From an uncultured Opitutia bacterium (GTDB lineage: Bacteria > Verrucomicrobiota > Verrucomicrobiia > Opitutales > CAJWYM01), in assembly GCA_913049555.1 (NCBI GenBank), contig CAJWYM010000023.1, positions 1-43,177 on the forward strand: a stretch of 43,177 bases of DNA, in the 5' to 3' direction. The position numbers and the translations under genes are program-made. Under the pieces are notes generated by a model, which was not told where the DNA came from, ran no database searches, and worked only from the letters and a program-made list of their open reading frames with translations. The number at the start of each line of letters is the position of its first letter. Position 1 is the first letter of the stretch. This document shows, in pieces, positions 1 through 8,874 of this stretch.

Positions 1-212
1 TGCCGAGTATACTTTGAAATATATCCATTGAAGTGGGTTAAACAATAAATGGATTCATCTATGGTAACAAGTATTAAGCAATGAATGAGTTCATGGAATA
101 AAATGACTTTTTTTCATTTTATTAGTTATAAAAAGAACCAAAGTCAACATTACCCAATGTTATTGTTGCTTATCGCCGCCCCAAACATGACAGGTGTTTA
201 GAGTTTTAATCG
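1..212. other. AT-rich sequence without a recognisable gene
   Basis: No reading frame of useful length, no tRNA and no clear terminator. It may include the left flank of the ISL3 relic, but I could not define an insertion-sequence end. Confidence 0.4.
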
Positions 213-588
213 GAAATATGTTACCAATATAATACAAAAGATACTGATTTATTTCTAATAGGCTTAGGCTTAAATGATCCGAGTTATAGCAAAGATTGTA
301 TCATTTATTCAAAAACTAGAGAGTTGGAATTAATAATAGATTTTAAAACAGCTTCAAAATTTAATTGTCCAGCTTGTTCTCATAAAAACAGCAAGTCTCG
401 AGATAGCAAAGAGAAGACTTGGCGATATTTTAACTTTTTTAAAAACACAAAAGAACTTCGCGTTCCACGATTTATTTTGTCCTGAACATGGATTAATTAC
501 TCGTAACCATCTATGAAGTCGACCTAGAAATAAGCTTACTTTATTATCCTTGATAGAGCTATTCCTAAATCTATTACAAATTTGGTGC
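213..588 (+). pseudogene. ISL3-family transposase, N-terminal remnant (degenerate)
   Basis: Conceptual translation from about 213 to 470 gives an open reading frame containing GLGLNDPSY, then NCPAC, then KTWRYFNFF and ELRVPR, which is the order of the N-terminal zinc-ribbon and 'TWRHL...RVPR' motifs of ISL3 transposases. The expected C-x-x-H-G motif follows as CPEHG at 478-492, but in another frame, so a frameshift lies around 465-477. That second frame has an in-frame TGA at 514 and continues as SRPRNKLTLL (compare R-x-x-S-R-F-T-L-L in the family) until TAG at 589. The catalytic DDE core is absent, so it cannot be active. I could not identify inverted terminal repeats. The family match is from remembered motif patterns, not a search. 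Confidence 0.72.
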
Positions 589-752
589 TAGCTCTTGCTA
601 GGACGAGGCTTGTTTTTTGAAGGCCTTTTTAGAGGATTGGGAAGTATTGTGTGTTTTGATTTATGATTGCCAAAGGATCTTTGTCATTCTCTTGGGATTT
701 CGTTGTTTTATATTCTGGAAAATGGGGGTTTTTGGTGTAAGTCTAGGGAGTC

Positions 753-2555
753 ATGTCTCCGATTATTACTAAGAGTATAAAAAAGCATTTGCTGGCGGTC
801 TTTTATTTATACTGGTGGCAATTTTCGATTGTTGTTTTGCTGATGGCTCTCTCAGCAGTTGCTAATGCGGTTTGGCCTTTTGTGCTTAAATTGATTGTGG
901 ATTCTTTGGAGCTTTCTAATGAGTTTGGGGTGCCCCCAGATTGGAACGAATTGACAACGCTCTTTGCTCTTTTTGTTTTTCTTTTTGCTGCAGGTTATTT
1001 TATGGTTGCGGCCATGCAGTTTGCGTGGTCTTTTCTGCTTTTTCCAGTTGCAAAGACAATCAAGTCGACTTTTTTCAATCATCTTCTGGGGCATTCTCAC
1101 AGTTATCTGGTACATCATTTGGCTGGCTCTATTGGTCGAAAAATCAGCTATGCTGCCGGCTCTTTTGAAATGCTGGCAGTGCTCATAATTTTCTTTATGG
1201 TTCCTGGCTTTCTACAATTTTGTATAGCGGGCTCCCTCTACATGCATGCCAATGCTTATTTAGGCCTGCTTTTTCTCTTCTGGCTTGCTTTGTATTTGCC
1301 CATCCTAGTTTTTGTTTCGAGGAAAATAGGAAAGTTGTGGGGCATCCATGCGGATGCGGATTCGGCTGCTTCGGGTCGCATGTTGGATGCTATCAGTAAT
1401 TTTTTGACCGTCAAAACCTTCAGTAGAAATCACTTTGAAGAGTCCCATGTGAATGATTTTTTGGACACTGAAATTCTTGCCTACAAGAGGGCTTGTATTT
1501 TGGAATCTTACATGAAATTGTTTCAGGCGGTTGCGATCAGTTTGCTGGGCATTCTCTCTTTTGCTCTTGGTTTTTATTTGTATAAAAAAGGTGAAATTTC
1601 TACGGGGGATGGAATCATGATCGGAGGTTTGTGGATCATGCTTAAGTCTTCTCTGCAGCATTTGGATTGGTCCGTCCAAGAAATGTTCAAACAATTTGGG
1701 GTTTTAAAGGACGCTTTGTCCTCTTTGAGTGTGGAACATGAGATCACAGATTCTTCCGATGCGGTCGATCTAAAAGTGACGGAGTCGAAAATTGATTTCG
1801 AGGGAGTCTGTTTTGATTATCTGGGGAGCAAACAAGTTTATGATAATTTTAATTTAACGATTCAAGCAAAGGGAAAAATTGGGATCGTTGGCAGATCGGG
1901 ATCTGGAAAGACTACTTTTGTGAATCTTCTTCTAAGATTCTACGAGATTGGTCGGGGAGTCATTAAGATTGATGGCCAAGATATAAGCAGGGTGAAACAA
2001 GATAGCTTGCGTGCAAACATAACAGTGGTTCCTCAGGAACCTTTGCTTTTTCATCGGTCCATTTATGAGAATATTCACTACGCTCGACCGGCCGCAAGTC
2101 GTGAAGAAGTGGTTGAGGCCTGCGAACTGGCATATTGTAGGGATTTTATTGAGAAGTTACCTGAGCAATACGAATCTATTGTCGGGGAGCGGGGGATCAA
2201 ACTTTCAGGGGGACAAAGGCAGAGAATTGCCATTGCTAGAGCTATTCTGAAGCAATCTCCGATTTTAATTTTTGATGAGGCTACGGCTGCACTGGATTCT
2301 GAGAGTGAACAGTTCATCCAAATGGCTTTTGATCGGATCATAGAGGAAAAAACAGTGATCGTGATCGCCCATCGTTTGTCTACTTTAAAAAGAATGGACA
2401 AAGTCATTGTTTTCGATGAGGGACAAATTGTGGAAATGGGGGAGCATAGGGATTTGATTCATCAGGGAGGGCATTATGCAAAACTCTGGGATCTCCAGTC
2501 GGGTGGTTTTATTGATTTTGAAAGGGATGTTGAGGGGCCCGTTAAGATCTACTGA
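753..2555 (+). CDS. ABC exporter, fused permease-ATPase (MsbA/lipid-exporter type)
   Basis: A 600-residue half-transporter: an N-terminal six-helix exporter-type membrane domain (about residues 15-330) followed by a nucleotide-binding domain (about 345-600). The NBD shows Walker A GRSGSGKTT near residue 381, the signature LSGGQ near 482, Walker B ILIFDEATAALD near 503 and the switch histidine in IAHR near 538. Such proteins work as homo- or heterodimers in the inner membrane and export lipids, peptides or drugs; the substrate cannot be read from sequence. The ATG is preceded by a good Shine-Dalgarno AGGGAG five to six bases upstream. It stands alone: the next same-strand gene is 500 bases away. 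Similar proteins are annotated as MsbA, but I see no reason to fix that symbol. Confidence 0.9.
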   Translation: MSPIITKSIKKHLLAVFYLYWWQFSIVVLLMALSAVANAVWPFVLKLIVDSLELSNEFGVPPDWNELTTLFALFVFLFAAGYFMVAAMQFAWSFLLFPVAKTIKSTFFNHLLGHSHSYLVHHLAGSIGRKISYAAGSFEMLAVLIIFFMVPGFLQFCIAGSLYMHANAYLGLLFLFWLALYLPILVFVSRKIGKLWGIHADADSAASGRMLDAISNFLTVKTFSRNHFEESHVNDFLDTEILAYKRACILESYMKLFQAVAISLLGILSFALGFYLYKKGEISTGDGIMIGGLWIMLKSSLQHLDWSVQEMFKQFGVLKDALSSLSVEHEITDSSDAVDLKVTESKIDFEGVCFDYLGSKQVYDNFNLTIQAKGKIGIVGRSGSGKTTFVNLLLRFYEIGRGVIKIDGQDISRVKQDSLRANITVVPQEPLLFHRSIYENIHYARPAASREEVVEACELAYCRDFIEKLPEQYESIVGERGIKLSGGQRQRIAIARAILKQSPILIFDEATAALDSESEQFIQMAFDRIIEEKTVIVIAHRLSTLKRMDKVIVFDEGQIVEMGEHRDLIHQGGHYAKLWDLQSGGFIDFERDVEGPVKIY

Positions 2556-3062
2556 TGACAGGAGTTTTCGGTATCAGTTGAAGGATTGAATCTGAAAGAT
2601 TGGGTTAGGCTTGAGTTTTTCAAATCAAGAATTTTTCCTTATTGAACTGAATGGATGAAATTAAATTTCTCGAACTAGGGATAAATAGCTTTTACGGCGG
2701 ATCGTCTTAGAAGTTCTCCTAAATCAAGCTCCTTGAACTTTGAATTATTTATGGAAATCTTCTCGGATTCGAAAGATTCTCTTTTGGATATTAACATTTC
2801 ATTTCGTTCTAATATCTTTTGCTAGAATTTCATTTTATATTGCATCCTCTGAAATAAAAATGAACGGTTTTGTTCAATGAAAAGTAAAGCCTCTCAGTTT
2901 TTTTCAAGAATCTGAAGATTTTATTGGGTCTCAAGCATTCGCTGTCGAGGCGTCCTATTTCTTTACATTTTCGATGTAGTTTCAATTTTTTTAAAAAATG
3001 GTGCTTGAAAAATAATAGATCTAAAGTAATGTAAGATAAGTGAAAGAAAAATTATTTTGATT
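2556..3062. other. 507-base spacer, no confident gene
   Basis: AT-rich, with no RNA gene recognised. The only coding-like stretch is a minus-strand 40-codon frame at 2675-2797, bounded upstream by an amber codon in the same frame; it is discussed under findings. The last 60 bases carry the presumed promoter of the downstream gene, with TTGAAA at 3005-3010 but no convincing -10 box. Confidence 0.4.
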
Positions 3063-3839
3063 ATGTGTCCTTCTATGTTTAACTTAAAAAACTACCCCGT
3101 TATGCATTCTCCATTTTTCTTTCTATCTCTATTCTTAGGCATAGGGTCTTTTTGCTGCCTGCTCGCTCAGAACAATCCTATTTCTCCTCTTGCTTTACCG
3201 GATAAGATGGTTGAAGCGAAGATACGAATTTACTGTGAACCCTCTCTATCAGGGAGTTATCGAGGGATAGAGACAAAATCCAGCATCGCGGGACTCATAT
3301 GGGTGGCGGGTAAGGAGTTTTTGGAATCAAAAAAAGTGGATTTGCAGGTCAATTCATCTAAAAATTTATTGAATTATAAAGGATCTCCCACTTTTTCACT
3401 TTATAAACTTGGAGAATTGCTTCCTAAAAAGAAGATTGCCTCTTGTGAATTAGATCTAGAGTGGAAGTCTGTTTTCATTGTGATGATTCCTAATATGAAT
3501 GGAGGTTATTACATGAAACCAATCAACTTGGGTGATGAGGCTTTTGTCTCAGGAACGGCTCAGCTGATTAATTTTTCTGCGGAAACGCTTTCTTCAAATT
3601 TAGGGGGGTCGACAATAATTACGGAGGCAAACGGAACGAATCTAATTTCTTTGAAACACGTGAAAAGTTATGAATTCCGTATGTTGCATGCGATTGAAAA
3701 CAAAAACAAACCTCAAAATTGGCGACTGATTGTTTCTAAAAATGTAAATGCTCGCAGTTCAGATAGGGTTTTAATTTATATTTACAGAAAATTCGGCAAT
3801 CGAGGTCCTTGGAATTCAAAAATCATATTGAACCCATAA
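3063..3839 (+). CDS. Exported hypothetical protein upstream of the protein A cassette
   Basis: I do not recognise this family. I chose the ATG at 3063; an in-frame TTG lies two codons upstream at 3057, and ATGs at 3075 and 3102 are alternatives. The N-terminus has a hydrophobic run (FFFLSLFLGIGSFCCLL) ending near AQNN, which reads as a Sec signal peptide. The mature part (about 220 residues) is polar, with alternating hydrophobic residues suggesting a beta-rich fold, and ends KIILNP. It lies 19 bases before the giant pseudopilin-like protein, on the same strand, so it is probably co-transcribed with it. By position it could be a structural partner of that protein in the periplasm or outer membrane; this is inference from neighbourhood only. 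Confidence 0.75.
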   Translation: MCPSMFNLKNYPVMHSPFFFLSLFLGIGSFCCLLAQNNPISPLALPDKMVEAKIRIYCEPSLSGSYRGIETKSSIAGLIWVAGKEFLESKKVDLQVNSSKNLLNYKGSPTFSLYKLGELLPKKKIASCELDLEWKSVFIVMIPNMNGGYYMKPINLGDEAFVSGTAQLINFSAETLSSNLGGSTIITEANGTNLISLKHVKSYEFRMLHAIENKNKPQNWRLIVSKNVNARSSDRVLIYIYRKFGNRGPWNSKIILNP

Positions 3840-3858
3840 TTCTCTTTATTTTCCTCAT

Positions 3859-6800
3859 ATGTTCTCTCAGAAAAAGACAATTTTGACCAAAAGTGGATTC
3901 GCCTTAATGATCTCTTTGATGGTTATGAGTTTGATCTTGGGATTGATTCTTGCCATGACCTCTATGGTGCGCGTAAGCACTCAAGAAGCGATCCACAAAA
4001 AAGCAATCGCTGCAGCTGAAAAGAATGCTTTGTTTGCAGTTCAGGAGGCGATTGGATACCTTCAAAAACTTACGGGTCCAGATCAAAGAGTCACTGCAAC
4101 GGGTGAAAATTACAGTTCGGACAGAGAGCGGAAAAATTGGACGGGTGTTTGGGATGCGAATCCAAATTCAGCTCAATACACTGAAAATATTGGGTGGTTG
4201 AATGGCAATACGCTTTCTTCTTCCAAACAACTCAAACAAACCGTCGATTTCTTGAGGCCCACTGAAAATCAGCTCTCCTTGAAGCAAAACTTTCATTCCC
4301 TCTTGAATGAGATGGAGGAAAGTGAGGGAGGATTTGCATGGACGGTCTTGGATGAGGGAGTGAAGTCTAAGATCAATCCAAGATACTTGGAGGATTACTT
4401 CAAAAATGAGGCTCAGAGGCCTTTTATTCCTGGGGATTTCGGGGGGAGTAAAATCTTGGGATCTGCAATCAGCCAGTCAGACAAGTTTAAGATATCCCGC
4501 TTATTTGATCTAGCCCAATTAGAGAATGGTTTGAATTTAGAAGGGATTGAAAGCAATATGGAAGAGCTATTCAATCATTTTACGGTCTCTTCTCTGGGAG
4601 TGCTGTCCAATGTCAAAGAGGGGGGCCTGAAAAAAAACCTCAGTGCAGCCTTCAGCTCCGACGATGCTTTCGAAGAACTGCTAGATTTTGCCGGTGAAGG
4701 CTCGGCAGGGGACAGTGTATTTGCTCCTTTGAATCCATCCAACAATCCTTTGGATGATCCAGGGGGTCCTCAATGGAGCCAAATGAGGTCCTTCTATCAA
4801 TCTTCAGCTTTGATTCAAGGCGATCGGGTTTCCATGAGAGTGCCTTCGGACTCTGAAAGTGGGATCTCTCCAGTGCTTGCTCAAATGAGATTGTTTGTCT
4901 ATGCAGGTTTGGTTCAAAAACCAGCGGATGCGACTCGGTTTGACTTGTATTGGTTTTTTATACCCTCCATTGCATTGTGGAATCCTTACGACGTAACCCT
5001 AGAGATTCCTGATCTTTATTTAAGAGCGTTTGAACCGAACCGGGATCCTCTTTCAGTGAATGGAATGGGTCAATTTTTTTATGGTGCGGAAGCAATTGGC
5101 AAGGTTCCCGGAAATGACAGTTCCTTTTTGGGGCAAGAAGTCAATAAACCGACTTTTAGTGAATCCGTGAAATGGGTTATAAATAATAGGATAAAATCTA
5201 TCGATGATTTGAAAGCGAAACCTTTTAAAGATGGAAGTTATGGGGCTGGAGATGCAATTCTTCCCCATGAACCTTTTAAGTTCAAGATCCCTGCAAGTTC
5301 CATAGCACCCGGTCAAGCAATGGTGTTTGGCTTGCGTGAAAATAAAGAACTTAGAGACAACCCAGATTCAAATGAGTTGATGGATGTTTTTGCGAATGGG
5401 AACAGTTACAACAATGGTTTTGGTTTTTATAGAAAAACTTCTTCTTGGATTGAGTGGAACCTTGGAGATTATGACTTGTGGTTGGTTTTGGGAGGCCAAG
5501 GAGATCTGTATGAGATGACTTGGGAGTTGAATACAAATAAGGATTTTGCGAACGATACTGTAGTCCAAAGGGTCAAAGATACTTCTATTTGGGGCTTGGT
5601 TAAAAATGGATACAAACTGACTTCTAATTTTTATGAAGCTCCTATGTTTGCAAGGGTGGATGCCACAATGCCTATTCCTCTTTGGGATGCTGTGGCTGGG
5701 AAAACCGTGGACACAACCCGATACCCCGCTTTTGGCTACTCCTTTTCCTATATTTTCCCGAACAATTCTTTGGATGAATTTACAGGACAAAAAATGATTC
5801 AATGGTTGGCTCAACACAATCCTAGAGCGGCTTATGGTGGGAAATCTCCAATGGCAGTTGGTAAATACCAATCGATCGATTGGACTACGGATCGTGGAAT
5901 TGATCAACAAGCGACTTACTATGGAACCTTCACTACCGATCCTAGTTGGAGTGAGGTTCAAATCAATGCATTTGCGGATGGTGCTGCATTGGGAACTACG
6001 GATCAAACCTATGGGCATCCAAGAGCCGTTTTGTTTACCGTCCCAAGAGAGGAGCATGCTTTTGCATCTATCACGGATTTTACCCACACCAATTTCAATA
6101 AAAATTATGATTATGATAATTTCCCAAATTATGGGACTACCCGACGTCTGTACAACAATTATCAACCGGCTTATCCTATTGGTAATTCATTTGTAGATGC
6201 CAGAATTCCTAACCATTTGACTCGAATACAATGGGCGGATCATCCAGAAAATGTGAAGAAACAGGACGAATTGACCAGTCACCATTACGACTATTCTTAT
6301 TTGTTGAACGAAGCTTTGTTCGATCGTTTTTTTACCAGTTCTTTAAATTTTAGTGACAGTCAAGGATCCAAGGAACTTGCTTTTCCATTAAAAAACACCC
6401 GGCTCATTTCTTTTGGTTCGGAAAAAAAGGCACTTTCAGAATTAAGAGATTTTAACAAGGCAGCTGAGAATCTTATGGTGGATGGCAGCTTGAATATCAA
6501 TTCTATGTCCCATGTTGCTTGGGAGTCTTTATTCAGTGCTTATTTATCCGTGGATTCTATTGAAACCCATGAGGGTAGAAATTCAGTCTCAAAAGAAGCG
6601 CCTTATTCTCGCTTGAATTTACCCCTCCATGGCAGTTCTGGCAATTTTGATCCAGATTCCAATCAAGAAGCATTTTCTGGATTTCGCTGTCTTAGCTCCG
6701 ATGAAATTTCTAAGTTGTCTACAATTGTAGTTCAAGAAATCAAGGAGACCAAAGGGGGTAAATTTCCATTTTTATCTATGAGCGAATTTGTCAATCGAGA

Positions 6801-7209
6801 TCCTTCTAGCAACCAAGAAAATTATCGAGTTCGTGGACTTTTGCAAAGATCGATCGATCGAGCTGGGTTGAATGATCATTTTTCCGGTTTGGGATACGAT
6901 GTAGATCCAAATACCGAATATTTGAACGATTATCCAGAGGGGAACTGGCAAGGTTCTGTGCATGCGGGAGTGCCGGGTTATTTGATGCAATCGGATTTGT
7001 TATCCAAGCTGGATAGTAGGATGAGTGTTCGTTCGGATACCTTTACTATTCGGGCTTCGGGGATCTTTAGAGACCCTGTCAATGGAGAAATTTTAGCAGA
7101 AAAAAAATGTGAGGTCTGTGTGCAAAGAACGCCTCATTTAGTGGATGAAGCACGGAGTAGTTCGGAGAGAAAGTATGAGATTGTTCGTTTCAAGTGGTTG
7201 GGACTTTAA
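3859..7209 (+). CDS. Giant pseudopilin-like protein, Verru_Chthon cassette protein A type
   Basis: A 1116-residue protein. Its start shows KSG-FALMISLMVMSLILG (residues 11-28), a prepilin-like cleavage site followed by one membrane helix, without the Glu5 of major pilins; this resembles the GspK/PilX type. It is followed by an A/K-rich helix and a GYLQKLTGPDQRVTATGE segment (residues 66-83), then NWTGVWD. That combination is the hallmark of the Verrucomicrobia-specific 'Verru_Chthon cassette protein A' family, whose function is unknown. The long remainder is rich in Asn, Asp, Gly and aromatic residues and is presumably extracytoplasmic. Cassette proteins B, C and D (short prepilin-like proteins) are not adjacent. 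No good Shine-Dalgarno precedes the ATG. The downstream sulfatase starts one base after its TAA, implying translational coupling. Confidence 0.8.
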   Translation: MFSQKKTILTKSGFALMISLMVMSLILGLILAMTSMVRVSTQEAIHKKAIAAAEKNALFAVQEAIGYLQKLTGPDQRVTATGENYSSDRERKNWTGVWDANPNSAQYTENIGWLNGNTLSSSKQLKQTVDFLRPTENQLSLKQNFHSLLNEMEESEGGFAWTVLDEGVKSKINPRYLEDYFKNEAQRPFIPGDFGGSKILGSAISQSDKFKISRLFDLAQLENGLNLEGIESNMEELFNHFTVSSLGVLSNVKEGGLKKNLSAAFSSDDAFEELLDFAGEGSAGDSVFAPLNPSNNPLDDPGGPQWSQMRSFYQSSALIQGDRVSMRVPSDSESGISPVLAQMRLFVYAGLVQKPADATRFDLYWFFIPSIALWNPYDVTLEIPDLYLRAFEPNRDPLSVNGMGQFFYGAEAIGKVPGNDSSFLGQEVNKPTFSESVKWVINNRIKSIDDLKAKPFKDGSYGAGDAILPHEPFKFKIPASSIAPGQAMVFGLRENKELRDNPDSNELMDVFANGNSYNNGFGFYRKTSSWIEWNLGDYDLWLVLGGQGDLYEMTWELNTNKDFANDTVVQRVKDTSIWGLVKNGYKLTSNFYEAPMFARVDATMPIPLWDAVAGKTVDTTRYPAFGYSFSYIFPNNSLDEFTGQKMIQWLAQHNPRAAYGGKSPMAVGKYQSIDWTTDRGIDQQATYYGTFTTDPSWSEVQINAFADGAALGTTDQTYGHPRAVLFTVPREEHAFASITDFTHTNFNKNYDYDNFPNYGTTRRLYNNYQPAYPIGNSFVDARIPNHLTRIQWADHPENVKKQDELTSHHYDYSYLLNEALFDRFFTSSLNFSDSQGSKELAFPLKNTRLISFGSEKKALSELRDFNKAAENLMVDGSLNINSMSHVAWESLFSAYLSVDSIETHEGRNSVSKEAPYSRLNLPLHGSSGNFDPDSNQEAFSGFRCLSSDEISKLSTIVVQEIKETKGGKFPFLSMSEFVNRDPSSNQENYRVRGLLQRSIDRAGLNDHFSGLGYDVDPNTEYLNDYPEGNWQGSVHAGVPGYLMQSDLLSKLDSRMSVRSDTFTIRASGIFRDPVNGEILAEKKCEVCVQRTPHLVDEARSSSERKYEIVRFKWLGL

Positions 7210-7210
7210 A

Positions 7211-8776
7211 ATGAAAGTAGATTCTATGAATTATAAATTAATGATAAGGCTTGTTTTCTTGGTGAGCTCGATCTGTCTATTCACACTGGGTTTTGCCTTT
7301 GAAAAAAAGGGTAGACCCAATATTTTATTTTTGACTCTGGATGATATGAATTGGGATTCCATGGGTGTGTATGGATCGAAAGTCCCAAAAATTACTCCTC
7401 ATATGGATGCTCTAGCCAAAAAAGGGCTTCGTTTTAAGTATGCGTATGTTCAATCTCCAAATTGCTCTCCATCCAGAAATGTTTTCCAGTCCGGTCGTTA
7501 TCCCCATAACTCGGGATTGGTTGGTTTCTATAATGTGCAACCAAGTTTTAAGACACTGCCGGAGCAGTTGAAAGAGAATGGATACATCACTGCGGTTCTG
7601 AATAAGCCTAGGGATTCCAGTATGCACGGTGATTATGATCAATTCTGGGATCACCATGAGATCATGAAAGCGGACAGGAAGCGAGATGCAGCCAGTTACA
7701 AAAGGGTTTTTGAAGATTTTCTAGAGAGGGTTCGTGAGGACAAAAAGCCTTTTTATTGTGTGGTCAATGTTGCAGATCCTCACAAACCTTTTTTTGGAGA
7801 AGCCGCTTCTAAAAAGGAGGGTATGGATGATTTTGAGCCCAGTAGACTTTACAAGACGAATGAAGTTGAAGTTCCTCCTTTTTTACCTGAGGCCAAAGAG
7901 ATTCATCAAGAAATCGCGGATTACTACAATTCTGTAAAGAGAGCCGATGATTGCATTGGAAGTGTATTAGAGGCATTTAGGGAAAGTGAATTTAAGGAGA
8001 ATACAATTGTCATGTTGGTATCCGATCATGGGATGGCTCTACCATTTGCTAAGTCTTCTTTGTATCCAAATGGGGTGCGAACCCCTTGGTTAGTGACTTG
8101 GCCAGGGAAGATCAAGCCCAATACTGTGGAAAAAAGGCATATGATTTCGGCCATTGATTTTATGCCAACGATATTAGATCTTTGCGGAATCGATCCGGAT
8201 CCAACTGTGGATGGTAGGAGTTTCCTTCCTCTGATTCAAGGAAGAGAACAGGCAGGACGCGATAAAGTATTTGTCCAATTTAATGAAAATGCAGGGGGGA
8301 ATCCTTCCCCAATGAGAGCCGTAATTACCAAGAAATATTGTTACGTTTTCAATGCTTGGTCCAATGGGGAAAGAGCTTTTATGTCGGCATCTAACTTTCA
8401 TACTTCTTACAAAAAGATGAAAAAAATGGCGGCTACGGATCCTAAAATAGAGGCCAGATTCAATCATCTACAGAAGCGATCTGTGGAAGAATTGTATGCG
8501 ATTGATAAAGATCCTCATGCTTTGAAAAATCTGATTGATAAATCAGTTTATAAGTCAATTGTGAAGCAGTTGCAAAGCACCTTGGAGAATTGGATGAAAG
8601 AGAATCAGGATCCTGCACTAGATGCTTTTCTTATCAAAGAGGATCCCGAAAAACTGAATGCTTGGTTTATGGCTGAAGATAAATCGGCAGAGCTTAGGGC
8701 CCAAACGATCCAATGGAAACGATATAAAAATCGGGCAGGGGGAACGGGTAAAAACAAAAAACTTTTTATCAAATAA
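7211..8776 (+). CDS. Exported sulfatase 1 (SGSH/sulfamidase-like, S1 family)
   Basis: Type I formylglycine sulfatase with active-site motif C85-S-P-S-R89, metal ligands in LDD (44-45) and SDHG (272-273), and K132 and K281 in the positions expected for sulfate binding. The VADPHKPFF segment (188-195) and SLYPNGVRTPWLV (283-295) resemble human N-sulfoglucosamine sulfohydrolase and related bacterial enzymes (S1_8-like), so an N-sulfo or similar glycan ester is a possible substrate; this remains a family-level guess. I placed the start at the ATG at 7211, one base after the previous stop; a longer frame opens at 7145 inside protein A, and ATG 7226 is an alternative. A signal peptide (LMIRLVFLVSSICLFTLGFAF) indicates export. 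No formylglycine-generating enzyme is encoded in the window. Confidence 0.9.
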   Translation: MKVDSMNYKLMIRLVFLVSSICLFTLGFAFEKKGRPNILFLTLDDMNWDSMGVYGSKVPKITPHMDALAKKGLRFKYAYVQSPNCSPSRNVFQSGRYPHNSGLVGFYNVQPSFKTLPEQLKENGYITAVLNKPRDSSMHGDYDQFWDHHEIMKADRKRDAASYKRVFEDFLERVREDKKPFYCVVNVADPHKPFFGEAASKKEGMDDFEPSRLYKTNEVEVPPFLPEAKEIHQEIADYYNSVKRADDCIGSVLEAFRESEFKENTIVMLVSDHGMALPFAKSSLYPNGVRTPWLVTWPGKIKPNTVEKRHMISAIDFMPTILDLCGIDPDPTVDGRSFLPLIQGREQAGRDKVFVQFNENAGGNPSPMRAVITKKYCYVFNAWSNGERAFMSASNFHTSYKKMKKMAATDPKIEARFNHLQKRSVEELYAIDKDPHALKNLIDKSVYKSIVKQLQSTLENWMKENQDPALDAFLIKEDPEKLNAWFMAEDKSAELRAQTIQWKRYKNRAGGTGKNKKLFIK

Positions 8777-8820
8777 TCGGGGCTTTTCATAAGACCAAAT
8801 GGAAGAATGTTTTCCTATCC

Positions 8821-8855
8821 TCAATCATTATAAAAAAGTTTCAATCACTTTAAAA
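8821..8855 (+). repeat. Imperfect 15-bp direct repeat, 20-bp period, upstream of sulfatase 2
   Basis: TCAATCATTATAAAA (8821-8835) and TCAATCACTTTAAAA (8841-8855) match at 13 of 15 positions and start 20 bases apart, about two helical turns. They end 19 bases before the ATG of sulfatase 2. Tandem direct half-sites of this spacing suit AraC-type or two-component regulators; binding is inferred. Confidence 0.4.
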
Positions 8856-8874
8856 TTACGGAAAAACAAAATAT

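Noticed and set aside
5368-6165. 265-codon minus-strand open frame inside protein A
   Set aside because: Fully antisense to a well-supported long gene; composition rich in Ile, Ser, Arg and His with no motif; no ribosome-binding site.
7145-7210. Upstream start of sulfatase 1 inside protein A
   Set aside because: Would place 22 polar residues before the signal peptide; ATG 7211 directly after the stop codon fits better.
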